A stretch of DNA of 64,000 nt, from the NCBI GenBank assembly GCA_905116865.2, contig CAJHNH020004946.1:30561-94560 (forward strand). The letters run 5' to 3'. Both the position numbers and the translations under genes were made by a program. Shown here one piece after another: positions 1 through 58,599 of the stretch (position 1 is its first letter; the number at the start of each line of letters is the position of its first letter). The DNA comes from Candidula unifasciata (Eukaryota > Mollusca > Gastropoda > Stylommatophora > Geomitridae). Below the pieces are notes generated by a model, which saw nothing but the letters and a program-made list of their open reading frames with translations, was not told the DNA's origin and ran no database searches.

Positions 1-35
1 GCAAGGTACCTGAAGATGATAGTGCTGGACTTATG

Positions 36-170
36 TAGACCAACTTGTGCTCAATGAGTGATGTCGTCAGCATCATGCTGGCCACCTTTACTTGCCAGGA
101 CATAACCTGCATTTTAGGTTTCGGTCGACCTGGGAGTTTATATCAATTTTTTTTTTTATTGGCCTTGATA
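36..170 (-). repeat. SINE family A remnant
   Basis: The sequence contains the family's body: 'gaccaacttgtgctcaatga', the 'gtcagcatcatgctggccac' block and 'tcgacctgggag'. It matches the full copies at 42308-42580 and 54965-55245 in the same orientation. The tRNA-like head is missing. Confidence 0.7.
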
Positions 171-641
171 TGGATTTGAACTGTAGGCCTTTGGACATTA
201 CCTGTTAAACATTTTAGGCTTCAACATTTACCTGGTACAAATGTTATGCTGTATTTAACTTTTCATAGACATCTCTGGGCTAAGTATGGTCGAATCAACC
301 ATTTGAAAATGCGGTCTATTTGTTCTTTTTTTGGCATTTCCCCTTAAAATGCAGTTGTATCATATTTTTACAGCCAATCTGCAGTTTCTGTGCCTACTGG
401 CCCATCATATTCAATTTCAGTAAACTGTTAAATAGTCCCCTTATTACAGCATTCTTGTAAATTTTAATTAATAAACACCCCAAACATTATCTTGAGGGAT
501 CTTAGATGTGATTTTATTTTAAAAAATTATTTGAATTATTTGGCCAGCTACGAAGAGCAACCAAGATGTTTTGAAAGAGGTGAGTCCTCGAAAGTAAATT
601 ATTACAAACACCAGAAAAATACATAATTTTTTGGTCCCATT

Positions 642-872
642 ATGAGAAGAGGGAAAATGGAACATGTTGTGACCACTGGAAAGATCTGTGGAAAGAAAGA
701 CAGAGGAAGACAGCATGAGAACATTCTTGACAGCCTTTTGTCATGGCATGGAGGGGTATCAACACACAAACTGATACACACAGTTACAAATAGAAGATTG
801 TGGAGGGGCATGATCACTAACGCCAGTCAGAGCCAGGCGGCACTTGATGATGAAAGTGATTGTCATATGGTT
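642..872 (+). mobile_element. LINE 3' end, same family as 57300-58498
   Basis: The frame starts MRRGKMEHVVTTGKICGKKD and has further blocks LDSLLSWHGGVST and RRLWRGMI. It matches the C-terminal reading frame of the LINE at 57300-58498 nearly residue for residue. It ends near a GATGAT tail remnant. Only the last ~75 codons are present, as expected for a 5'-truncated insertion. Confidence 0.8.
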
Positions 873-878
873 TGGTTT

Positions 879-903
879 GGGGGGGGGGGGGGGGGGGGGG
901 GGG
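879..903 (+). repeat. poly-G tract
   Basis: An uninterrupted run of G, long enough to be length-unstable and a G-quadruplex candidate. It directly follows the LINE 3' end. Confidence 0.85.
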
Positions 904-1614
904 TCTACTTCCAAAGCATATCATGGTAATCCCTACAGGCTAGTTTCACTCTAGAAATGGCAGATGATAAAATAGCATTCTTCTAAAAACACACATCAAC
1001 TTTGTTGGAGGTCCATTGCATCCAACCTTCAATGTGGATGTGGCAACTGACTGACTGACTGAAACATTAACAAATTTCACTGAATACGGTCTATGCAGTC
1101 ACAGGAAACAAAAATAATAAGTGCTTTTATCTTCCTTGAGTTAACATCCTTTTTTTTTTTACATCTTGTAATATTGATCATTCAGCTTAAAATATTATTT
1201 GTATCCTGCACTGTTGAATGGTTTGCCTTACTTGACAGAAATAAGATTAGAAGCGCATAATGGACTGTGCCCAGAATATACAGGTGTGCTGGCAAATAAC
1301 AGGCTGACACACTGACTGTTGTTACTCTTTTAGGTGTTGATATATTTGATGATAAAGTGTACTTAGTGACATCTCTCTGAGATCAGGTGCACAGGGCTAT
1401 ACAATGTCCAGATCTTGCAAGTGTGTGTCAAAGATAAGTCAGCAGTGAATCTTGACAATACTCAACATGTAAAAATAGAAAGGTAAATCTGGCCCATTTG
1501 AATTGGCTACTAAGAAAGAGGGGGGGGGGATGTGGAGTACACAGGGCAACATTCTGAGCTATGACAATTCTTGAAGTTTTCATTCAATCATACATTTGTA
1601 TAACACTAACCTAC

Positions 1615-49701
<48,087 letters not shown>

Positions 49702-49746
49702 CCTGTCATAAGTTCGAATTCTTCCAGTACAGTCATCTGAAATTGA
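49702..49746 (-). promoter_or_regulatory. Probable 5' UTR segment with two candidate splice acceptors
   Basis: On the minus strand a pyrimidine-rich run ends in TTTTCAG (exon would begin at 49746). Ten bases later a second TTTCAG follows (exon would begin at 49736). Both are upstream of the ATG at 49701. This suggests that the first coding exon is preceded by a noncoding leader exon further right, and that the acceptor is a tandem site giving leaders that differ by 10 nt. An ATG at 49735 in another frame would be an upstream ATG if either acceptor is used. This is inferred from sequence only. Confidence 0.45.
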
Positions 49747-50004
49747 CTGAAAAATATATAAAAGTATTAAAACAAGTAATTCTTGTGAATTTCGGGGCCA
49801 CATTTTTGTTGAAAATAGAACAGGAAAGAGCCACTTTACCTCAACAAGCATGTAGTAAAAAGCGACTAATTAAGGAGTTGCTGAAATCGTTACTTCGACC
49901 CACAAGACGCTGATATCACAGCCTAGCTGTAAACAAAAACATATCGTGCCAACAGCCATTTCAAGGCCGAACGCAGTAGAACATTTAATTAGGTAGGTAG
50001 GTAG
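49747..50004. other. Upstream flank of exon 1, nothing recognised
   Basis: AT-rich sequence without repeat or promoter motif that I can name. It is either promoter-proximal flank or the 3' end of a leader intron. Confidence 0.4.
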
Positions 50005-50225
50005 TTGCACCCCACCAGGATATCACACAAGCGATAAACATCCGGTGACACAAAATGTCACAATGCTGATGAGGATCACCCGTGGAGAGGTTTCAGAAAC
50101 CCCTTTCAGCTGTAGGCCATATCTATGCCCCGGCTATATCTATGCCCCGGGTATATTCAGAGCGCCCGGCAGAAGCCAGGATGGGGCTTCAAATAACAAA
50201 AAATTGCATCCCACATTGGAAAGAC
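50005..50225 (-). repeat. Family G copy
   Basis: 'gttgcaccccaccaggatat', 'gcgataaacatccggtgaca' and 'caaaatgtcacaatgctgat' parallel 17240-17300. A tandem 'atctatgccccggctat' doublet is inside. Confidence 0.65.
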
Positions 50226-50284
50226 TTCATATATTGTCTATATATATGTAACTTTCGACAGTTCTGCACGCATGTTCTTGTCTA

Positions 50285-50450
50285 TTCATTTGAGTTCTGA
50301 AGTGTTTCGTAATGCCGGGGTCTTGGGTTCGATTCCAACTGCAGGCGATTTGGGAGTATAGCGTCTTTCGTGGGTTTCGACAGTGGTATGAAGAGTTGAC
50401 AGTTGAGTGAGCATGGCAAATTACTCAGCGTAAATTTGTCCAGAAAAAAA
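50285..50450 (+). repeat. SINE family E copy
   Basis: 'gtgtttcgtaatgccggggt' with B-box-like 'cttgggttcgattccaactg', then 'cgtgggtttcgacagtggta' and 'gcatggcaaattactcagcg'. Confidence 0.6.
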
Positions 50451-50554
50451 AAAAAACAACAACAACCGCAAAACAAAAACAAAACCATTTTTTACAAATG
50501 CTGTAATGATTTTGTAACGTCATGTTAAGGACACTTTAACTTTTCTTTTCTCGT

Positions 50555-50720
50555 TTCCTATTATTAATATCTGCCCACGACTATACCTAGTACCCACTCA
50601 AGCCCGTGGTCATTTCAATGTCATTTTTAAACAGATTTTAAAAAATGCCGGCTCCGTTAGGACCCGAATCAACAATCTTCCGATCCGCAGGAGAGCTGCT
50701 GCTTCTGCTTTGAGGCGTTT
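50555..50720 (-). repeat. SINE family A, 5' part
   Basis: 'ctatacctagtacccactca', 'gccggctccgttaggacccg' and 'cttccgatccgcaggagagc' match 42440-42560. Confidence 0.72.
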
Positions 50721-50884
50721 CGGGCAGATGGTATCTAAATCAACACTTCTAAACAACACTAGACAGGCGATGGGGTCAACCTTGTACAGGTCACCTCTAC
50801 TTCGCATGGCATTTGCTGGTACTTATTCTTAACTGTCTCCCTAAAAGCCTCAGTAAAATAAAAAAGATGAGTATTGATGTCAAC

Positions 50885-50998
50885 GGCATTAAAATAAAAG
50901 TAAAGGTCCCCCTTCCACGCCTTCAGAATGTGGGCATATAGGGCTAGTCTGAAATTTTATAGACCATGGGAGGTGATGAAGTTAATATCACGCTGGGC
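50885..50998 (-). repeat. SINE family A, 3' part
   Basis: 'agtaaaggtcccccttccac', 'gggcatatagggctagtctg' and 'ttttatagaccatgggaggt' match the tail of the family. Confidence 0.72.
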
Positions 50999-50999
50999 A

Positions 51000-51270
51000 T
51001 TCAAATGCTAGAATGAAATCTACACAGCAGAAACACATTGGGTGAAACATAACATGGAAGATATATGTGTTTGCTAAGCCATGGAAAACCACCCATCGGC
51101 TTTTACCCGAGTTTACCAAATGTGTGACAGACATGACAGATTTCCCCCTGTGGGCTATTACCTCACTGTCTGACACACCTCGCGACCCGATGAACTGCAT
51201 CCGGGTTACCTGTCCCACAGTAACCTCACAGCTGTTTCAGCCTCTAGGAAGTGATAATCAGGGATTCCCT
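51000..51270. other. No recognised feature
   Basis: Overlapping short ORFs on both strands (51067-51321 plus, 50988-51218 minus) have no domain I recognise and no codon periodicity I trust. Confidence 0.4.
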
Positions 51271-51276
51271 TATAGC

Positions 51277-51372
51277 AGCGGTTCTCAAACTGGGTGCCAC
51301 AGCACCCAGGGGTACCACTAGCGTATGCCAGAGGTGCCGTGGCAATAATCAAGAATTTTATTAAATCTGCTT
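51277..51372. mobile_element. hAT-type element end
   Basis: AGCGGTTCTCAAACTGGGTG followed by 'ccacagcacccaggggtacc' is a typical hAT (Charlie-like) terminal region. The other end was not found. Confidence 0.55.
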
Positions 51373-51739
51373 GAGATCAGCGAAGACGGCAGTGTAAAAT
51401 AGAAATACGTTAAAGGAAGCCAAAATGAGTTCTCAATGCAAATGTATTCAGAGGACAATGCTATTGGCAAGGCTTCGGTGCAATCTCAACGTAGGCTTAT
51501 ATTTTTTTTAATAACATGCAGGAGCAAGTTTCTAGGTCAAGTAATCGGTGGATTAAATTACCTAAATGTCCCGTGTACATAAAGGAAATAATGAAAAATG
51601 TATCCAAACAATTTCATTCATCACATTAAAGACAAATGAACTTTAAATTGTTGCTATATAGAATGAGAAGGATGCGACGGCTATGACGCTGATAATGATC
51701 ATTAGGTAACCCTGACATCTACATTAGGTACTAATTTTA

Positions 51740-52215
51740 TGTGCCATATTGTCCACTGTGTGCTGGGGTGCAGGCAACTTTTTGACTTTGACCACAGGAA
51801 ATGAGTTGGCGGATAGAGTTGCAAAAAAATGGAACAAAGGAGAAACAACACACCCAGTCATTCACACTACCAGAAATGAAAACACTCATCAAGGAAAAAT
51901 ACATGGATTGTGGAGAGAACATCCCAACAGTAAACATCCACAAGACCCCATCAGCAGACTCAACAGGAGGCAACATACAACAATTTGCCATCTACGAACA
52001 GGACACTGCAGGCTCAACCACTATATGCATAAAATATCAGGACAACATACACATGAGCACAATCTACATACCCACCTACTCTATCTACAACTTCGGAAAG
52101 ACACCTGGAATCGAGAACAAAGTGTGCAGAGCAAGCTATGGGGAACCATGAAGGACCTGCTACTGACATGCGAGTTTTTAGAGGCAACCCACCTGATGGT
52201 CTGACCTGAGCATAT
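51740..52215 (+). pseudogene. LINE RNase H C-terminus remnant
   Basis: One frame gives TLTTGNELADRVAKKWNKG (the GN-LAD RNase H block), then RRQHTTICHLRTGHCRLNHY, an L-R-TGH-LN block seen downstream of RNase H in Jockey/I-like elements, and ends TCEFLEATHLMV-stop at 52204. The N-terminal part of the domain is missing. About 80 bp of its 3' end recurs inverted at 52796-52873. Confidence 0.75.
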
Positions 52216-52720
52216 GAAACCGATTGCAAAGAGGAAGACAACTAAAGGACAACTATAGGTATTCTTTGCCTTAAACACAACAAGAAACTGACATTGACGT
52301 CAGATTAAAATTATAAGGCGCTGTGTTAAAAGTTATCTTTCTGTTACCATGTCATAGCTTGTTCTGCCTCCTCGATTTCACCCGTGTTTTAACTGCGGTT
52401 ATGTGTCATCAATTACACTAGCTTTGTGAACCCTAAAAGTACCTGGAGCTATTTAAAAACTGAGCCCCAAATTACAAACCACAGGAGAATAAAATCCGGA
52501 AATTATTCATGGTAATACGAATCAGAAACTCCGCGCTTTGATCATGTTTACAGTCACGTTCGTTAGCACATTATGGTATTTAGTTGCAGTACACGGGGTT
52601 ATGAACCGACAGGAAAGCAGGCAGCAAGAAGAACACATTATGGTAAACTAACCTCATTAGAAATGGAATGATTGACTGACGTGTGTTTGTTTGTTTAAAT
52701 ATTTGTTTGCCGGTATGCCT
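52216..52720. other. No recognised feature
   Basis: AT-rich sequence following the LINE remnant. Nothing I can name. Confidence 0.4.
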
Positions 52721-52724
52721 GTTG

Positions 52725-53110
52725 TAAAAAGCTCCCCTGGCTTAGCGGTTAGAAGCTCGTCTGCGGATCGGAAGGTCGTGGGTCTGGGTCTGTATTTTCA
52801 GGTCAGACCATCAGATGGATTGCCTCTATGAACTCGTATTTCAGCTGCAGGTCCTTCATGGTTGCCCATAGCTTAGGACTGTTTATTTATGGGTCTTGGT
52901 GGAGCCGGTCTTTGTGTTTTAAAAAATGACCTTGGCTCCTAGGTCAATCCAGCCTTGAGTGCGTACCAGGTATAGTCCTGGGAAGTATGGGCGACCAGCG
53001 TGGCGTTAACTACATCAACCACCGAGTGCAGATTGGTCTAAAAATATAAGTCTAGTCCTATACGCCCAATACGCATGTGGGCGTCAAAAAGGGTCCTTTG
53101 CTTTACTTTA
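52725..53110 (+). repeat. SINE family A with a 99-bp insertion
   Basis: Head 'cttagcggttagaagctcgt', 'ctgcggatcggaaggtcgtg', then an insertion (52792-52890), then 'tggtggagccggtctttgtg', 'taggtcaatccagccttgag' and tail 'gcccaatacgcatgtgggcg' with 'gggtcctttgctttacttta'. Confidence 0.82.
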
Positions 53111-53718
53111 CTTATTTGTGTTGGTTGGTTATGTTTGTTAGGTTGTGTTTATTTGTTGGTTGGTATGTTTGTTTGTTGGCTTCTTTGTTTGTTGGATGGT
53201 GTGTTAGCTGGTAGGTTATGTTAGTTAGTTTGCTGGTATGTTCTTATCTGGTTGGTATGTTGGTTGGTTAGTATGTTTATTTATTTGTTGGTATATTAGT
53301 TGTTTGGTTATGTTTGTTGATTTGGTGGTTTGTTCTCATTTGGCTGGTATGTTGGTGGTTCGTATGTTTAGTTGTTGGTTGATATGTTGGTTTTTTATTT
53401 TATATTTATGGTTGACTGATATATTTGGTGACTGGTATGTTTGTTAGTTAGTATGTTTGTTTGTTGGCTGGTGTGCTTAATGGCTGGTTCTTATGTTTTG
53501 TGGTTCCATCGTATATGTATTCGTGCGTGTGTTGTTTGGTTAATATGTTTGCTGGTTGCTGGGTTGGTTGGTTTGTATATTTATCGGATGTTTGGTAAAT
53601 TTGCTGGTTGTTTGACAAATTTGTTGGTTGCTTGTTATGTTGACTGGTTTATATGTTAGTTTGTTGGCTACTTGATATGTTTGCTGGTATGTTTGTTGGT
53701 TGATTTGTTTGTTATAGC
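53111..53718 (+). repeat. Degenerate (TTGG/TTTG/TATG)n GT-rich array, about 600 bp
   Basis: Variants of 'ttggttggtatgtttgtttg' and 'ttagttagtttgctggtatg' fill the interval with little C. It begins immediately at the T-rich tail of the SINE at 52725-53110. Trp/Val/Cys-rich ORFs are compositional. Confidence 0.85.
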
Positions 53719-53872
53719 AATAAGCGAATTTAGCCTCTATGTTCCTGACGTATGCGTGATTCTGATTATTTCACCTAATGTTCTTCCACTTGGAATCATT
53801 TCTAGAGGGAGACAATTCCCTGTATAAGGCACTAGTGTATACAGATGTTCCAGTTGTCCAACAGCTCTACGG

Positions 53873-53935
53873 CAGTGGTTCTCAACCTTCTTAATGAGGC
53901 GACCCTTCAATTTAGTCCCTCATGTTATGGTGACC

Positions 53936-53973
<38 letters not shown>

Positions 53974-54101
53974 TTTTTGTTGTTGCTACTTAATAACTTC
54001 AGTACAGTCTTAGGCAACTCCCATTAAAGGTTCGTTTGAACCCCCCCCCCCCACCCCCTTTCCCCCCAAAGGGGTCGCGATCCAAATGTTGAGAACCACT
54101 G
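53873..54101. mobile_element. SPIN-like hAT element
   Basis: Ends CAGTGGTTCTCAACCTTCTT and (right) GTTGAGAACCACTG; inside CATGTTATGGTGACCTAAC, GTTGCTACTTAATAACTTC, GGGGTCGCGATCC. A poly-C run at 53941-53970 interrupts. 229 bp. Flanks CTCTACGG and CTCTGTAG share five of eight bases. Confidence 0.82.
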
Positions 54102-54324
54102 CTCTGTAGTCACCCCAATTAATGTGCTTAGTATTTCCAACGGGACCAGTCGTGTATCTTTATGGTGCACTGTCTCATATATCTATCATTCTACAGTCTG
54201 TTTACATAGTTAGGGCCTAATGAACCAGGCCTGTGTACCAGTCTTCTCAGGTGTCACGAATCCGTTTTCTTTAGACAAAAAAATGCCACTTCTTTTTGTC
54301 TACTTCTACACCGTTGGTTATTAT

Positions 54325-54625
54325 CAAAGTCCTCTTCTTCTTCTTCGAGTTCACCGGCTGTAAACTCCGGCGGAAAGTTCTGGTTGTTCATTCACCTCTG
54401 GACTTAAGATTTATTCCAGAACCTGGGTGTTGCGTGCACATCCATTTTACAGAGCTGACTTATTTGTATGCAGACTGTTGATTCCTGGTCTCTCAGGCAG
54501 ATGCACTCCGACTTCGAAGGCAACCCACCAATTAGTCGACACCTACTTTATGCTTGTTGGAGGGGGAGTGAGTCTACTCTTGTTTTGTCCGCAATGGGTC
54601 CCTGAAACCCACACAGGGAATTATC
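54325..54625 (-). repeat. Family F copy, near full-length
   Basis: Plus strand order: (CTT)n, 'gagttcaccggctgtaaact', 'ccggcggaaagttctggttg', 'ccattttacagagctgactt', 'ggcagatgcactccgacttc', 'gtccctgaaacccacacagg'. This copy has all the blocks. Confidence 0.78.
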
Positions 54626-54779
54626 GGAGTGATTTTATTGTTCATTGTATGATTTGTTGGGTAGTTTTTGTAGTTGACTAATCTTTTGTTAGATGCCTGC
54701 GTGTGGTCCGATGTTCTAGTGTTGGAATCTGCATAGTATTTAATTTTTCAATTTGAGTATTTTTTATTTTTAATAAGTG

Positions 54780-54958
54780 ACATTATCTTCCATCTCGACC
54801 CAAAATAAAATGGGTACCTGGAACTTTCCTGGAAAGTAAAGGCGGCGGGAATGCTAATGACCACATATCCATCCAGTGCTAATATGTTTGTAAAATTATG
54901 GGTCTAGCATCATATAGCCGCTATGCAACTAGCCCAGAAAATGATCCTTTACTTTACT
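54780..54958 (+). repeat. SINE family A, 3' part
   Basis: 'ctcgacccaaaataaaatgg', 'gtaaaggcggcgggaatgct', 'gggtctagcatcatatagcc' and 'gatcctttactttactattg'. It meets the next copy tail to tail. Confidence 0.72.
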
Positions 54959-54964
54959 ATTGTA

Positions 54965-55245
54965 AGTAAAAGTAAAGGTCCCATTTCCACGCCTTTAGGC
55001 GTATAGGGTATATAGGGCTAGACCTGTATCTTTTAGACCAACGGTACAAGATGGGTGATGTGGTCAGCATCACGCCGGAAGCCTCTACTTCCCGGGACTG
55101 CACCCGGTACCCACTCAAGGTATTTTCGACCTGGGATCAGAGGTCATTTGTTTGTTTTTAAAGTCCAGCTCCGCCAGGGAGCGAACCCACGACTTTCCGA
55201 TCCCTGGCGAGCGTCTAGCCTTTTCGCCACGGGCACTCCCACTTT
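54965..55245 (-). repeat. SINE family A, full-length
   Basis: Tail 'aaagtaaaggtcccatttcc', 'cgcctttaggcgtatagggt', body 'catcacgccggaagcctcta', 'gcgaacccacgactttccga' (B-box side) and head 'gcgagcgtctagccttttcg'. Confidence 0.85.
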
Positions 55246-55249
55246 ACTA

Positions 55250-55760
55250 TTGACACCTTAGTTTTGATTCCTTAGATAACAACAGTTGAAATCGGTTAAC
55301 AGTACGATGGGTATGCCACGGTACCAGCTAATACAGACAGCTAGTGAGAAGACAGCACGAGCATCGCGCAAGCAAACAGACCATGCAGATGTTTGAAGAA
55401 CAGCTTACATAGTAACCACAGAGTGAGGAAGACGAAACTATCTACACATTACATCAGAAAGATCCCAACGTCGATCCTAAAGTTAATTCCCCCCCCCCCC
55501 ACCCCCACCCCCGACGATTCTCATTTTGTTCTGTTTTTGTTTATACACTTCTACTTCATTACAGCCCTAAGGATGTACATTCTAAAAGGGACACCGTGAT
55601 GTTACTTGTGCATGCCTGCAACTCCGTTTGTTGGGAGCAGAATAATGATGGGAGTACAGGGTGCAACTTGAAAGAACTAAAAATGGGGAAGTCACCGAAA
55701 ATAAATAGTATATCTATAGAAAATATTTAAAAAAAGAAAAAAAAGAAACTATAAGTAACA
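55250..55760. other. No recognised feature
   Basis: Contains a poly-C run (55490-55512 with an interruption). Nothing else I can name. Confidence 0.4.
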
Positions 55761-55764
55761 GAGA

Positions 55765-55965
55765 GCGGCTGGCCAAGCTGTTCAACGTTGGGCTCTCATG
55801 CGACAGCCCCGAATTTGAGCCCCGGTAAGGTCATAGTGTATTTCTTCCGAAGCAAAATTAAACATCCTAACCTGCACAGTGCGTGGCGACAGCACTAGTC
55901 AGGCGGCGCAAAATTCCCATGCTCACGGTTGCCCTGTCTACACCCCCCTAAAAAGAGCTAAAACA
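55765..55965 (+). repeat. Possible tRNA-like SINE
   Basis: 'gcggctggccaagctgttca' and 'cgaatttgagccccgg' are spaced like A and B boxes. Weak. Confidence 0.35.
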
Positions 55966-56920
55966 GACAGTAGTGACAGTTAAAAAGTGACAATGAAATA
56001 CAAAGCCGCCACATAACTTTTTTGTCATCCACTTATTGAGGATTCCAACCTGGGTCTCCTCGACATGTAGGAATGTACATACTAAACTTACCTTAATATG
56101 CCTTATAGGCATCCTGAACGATGAGGGTGGAAATCAACAATTCACTTTGTTTATGTATTTGTGGTGGCGTCGACTTTAGCGCCGTGTACACATCCCACCT
56201 GTAGACACACACATAGGGCACATGAGAACATGACAGCTCGTTCATCAAAGGATATTAACGTCACGGGCAATACGTGAATCTTCTTGACGTAGTTGATTCG
56301 TGTCTAGCTTGCTACAGAAATACCAAGTTGAATTCTTTTGCCAGTGTATGTTCTTCTGTTTGTTGTGCTACCACAGGCTCCAAAATCTATCTGGAGAGAC
56401 AATTAAAAAAAAAGGCGGGTAGGGGTAGAGGGGTTGAGAACAGAGGCGTCGCCACAAGGTAAACACTAAGGGTGGGGATATGCCACCGCCTGAAGCCCTG
56501 GGTCAACTAATTAGGAAAACTGGGAAAGGGGCTGGAGTCTTAGCCCCCCACCCCCACCCCCGGCTACCCCCCACCACCTCTCTGCACCCTCCTCACCGTT
56601 TAGACAAAAGAAATTATGCGGGTGGGTACCTCCGAATTCCCCTGCCCCAACCACCATGACCATCATCAATAAGAAAACTTTGGTGGGGGAGTGGCAGGTT
56701 TGAGGTCCTTGAAGATCCCCATTTTACACAGGCCAAAGAGAAAAAAAATTGGGGGGGGGGAGGACTGAGCGTCCCCCTCTCTCCGCCCAGTAATTTTGTA
56801 AAGGTGTAAAGAGCAAATTTTAACCAAGTATTTAAATTATCTTTTAAAGTACTTGTTTAAACGAACATTTCATTTCATTTCATTTTTTGAGTTAGTCTAT
56901 TTCCCATTCAGCATTTTATT
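55966..56920. other. No recognised feature
   Basis: C-rich then G-rich segments (56540-56770). No gene, repeat match or splice-supported exon that I can support. Confidence 0.4.
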
Positions 56921-56996
56921 ATCATCATCCACATCATCATCGTCGTCATCATCATCATCATCGTCATCATCATCGTCGTCGTCGTCCTCATCATCA

Positions 56997-57027
<31 letters not shown>

Positions 57028-57112
57028 CATCATCATCATCATCATCGTCATCAGCATCATCATCATCATCATCGTCATCATCGTTGTCGTCGTCCTCATC
57101 ATCATCACTAAT
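56918..57112 (+). repeat. (ATC)n/(GTC)n trinucleotide array
   Basis: About 190 bp of ATC with GTC/GTT variants. Serine and methionine/threonine ORFs on the two strands are translation of the repeat. The LINE at 57300 carries a (GAT)n tail, so ATC arrays may be old LINE tails in reverse. Confidence 0.95.
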
Positions 57113-57121
57113 TTATTCTAT

Positions 57122-57140
57122 GCCCCCCCCCCCCCCCCCA
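57122..57140 (+). repeat. poly-C tract then (CA)n
   Basis: C17-19 followed by CACACACA. Confidence 0.85.
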
Positions 57141-57299
57141 CACACACAAAAATTTAAAATTGTGTTTTTCAAACACATAAACCAGATTTGTAATACGGAT
57201 GTGCACGCAAATTCCGGAACAGGGCTAAATTCCACTAGTGGACGAACAACTAGACCTTTCCTCCTGAGTTTCTAGCCAGTGAACGCGAAAAAAAAGAAC

Positions 57300-58498
57300 A
57301 AGAAAAGTGCTCGTGGGCTGCATACAACCCAAAGGTACAAACAATGCCATTTACATCCTAAGGACATTGTCAGAAAGAGCTATAGAAGTAAAGACTGATG
57401 TGTACTTATGCTTCATAGACTATACAAAAGCATTTGACTGTGTGAAGCATGAAGAAGTAATCAAACTGTTAGAAAAATTAAACATTGATGGGAAAGATCT
57501 ACGAATAATAAAGAATATGTATTGGCAGCAAACAGCAGCTATAAGAATAAACAACTGTTTAGGTACATTTCAAAGCATAAAGAGGGGCGTACGACAAGGA
57601 TGTGTACTGTCACCTGATTTGTTTTCAATATACAGTGAATATATAATGAGCTCTTTAATTGATATGCCCGGAATTGTGGTTTGTGGGCACAATATAAACA
57701 ATTTAAGTTATGCTGATGACACAGTCTTGATAGCAACAAGTCAGAAAGAATTACAGGAAATGATAGACATTGTGGTGTTAGAAAATGGAAGAATGGGCCT
57801 CAGTTTGAATAATGGGAAGACAGAAGTAATGGTGGTATCAAAGAAACAAATTATTCCTAAATGTGTAATAAAAGTCAATGGTGTTATTTTAGGAAAGTAC
57901 AGAAATTTAAGTATCTGGGTACATGAATAACATCAGATGGAAGATGCATAACTGAAATAAGAAACAGAATTGGACAGGCAAAAACTGCATTTTATAAAAT
58001 GAAAAACATCTTGTGCAATATATCCTTGTCATTGAGAGTTAGAAAAAAAAATTCTTGCTTGCTACATACATCCAGTTTTAACATATGGATGTGAATCCTG
58101 GACAATCGGTAGGCAGGCCAAACAATTTTTAGAGGCCTCAGAGATGTGGTTTTACAGAAGAATGCTTAGAATACCTTGGACAGCCAAAAAGAGCAACTAA
58201 GAGGTTTTGAAAGAGGCGGGAGCCCAAAGACAACTTATCACAGACATCAGAAGGAGACAGTCATCATTTTTCGGTCATGTTATGAGAAGAGGGAAAATAG
58301 AACATATTCTGACCACTGGAAAGATCTGTGGAAAAAGGGATAGAGGAAGACAACGAGCGAAGATGCTTGACAGTCTTGTTGTATGGCATGGGGGTGTGTC
58401 GGCACACGAACTGATACATGCTGCAGGAGATCGCAGATTATGGAGAGGCATGATCGCCCACGCCAGTCGACAAGGCACCTGATGATGATGATGATGAT
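57300..58498 (+). mobile_element. LINE (endonuclease-RT type), 3' part with reverse transcriptase
   Basis: Best-preserved retrotransposon. The frame at 57307-57927 has YLCFIDYTKAFDCVKHEEV, GVRQGCVLSPDLFSIYSEYI and NLSYADDTVLIATSQKEL. The last contains the YADD catalytic aspartates, and F-I-D-Y-K-A-F-D is the upstream catalytic block. The frame breaks near 57928, and the C-terminus continues in other frames to MRRGKIEHILTTGKICGKRD (58281) and HASRQGT-stop. A (GAT)n microsatellite (58482-58497) is the 3' tail. The endonuclease and start of RT are missing. It is the same family as 642, 7057, 24035 and 61527. Inactive because truncated and shifted. Confidence 0.85.
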
Positions 58499-58599
58499 AG
58501 TGTATTATAGTTGTACATACATTCTCATATGTTGTGTTGAGGTGGTCAATACAGTTCCACATACTCTGTTGTGGTAGTAAATACACTTAGACTTTTAGT

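Larger units (their letters stand above)
1..1614 (-). other. 5' part of intron 6, no exon seen
   Basis: From the exon 6 donor at 1614 to the window edge I find no exon with LIM-type cysteine/histidine spacing on the minus strand. The stretch contains a SINE A remnant, a LINE 3' end and a G tract. Elsewhere I see nothing recognisable. Confidence 0.6.

Noticed and set aside
56853..57275. Poly-serine ORF
   Set aside because: Translation of the ATC/GTC array.
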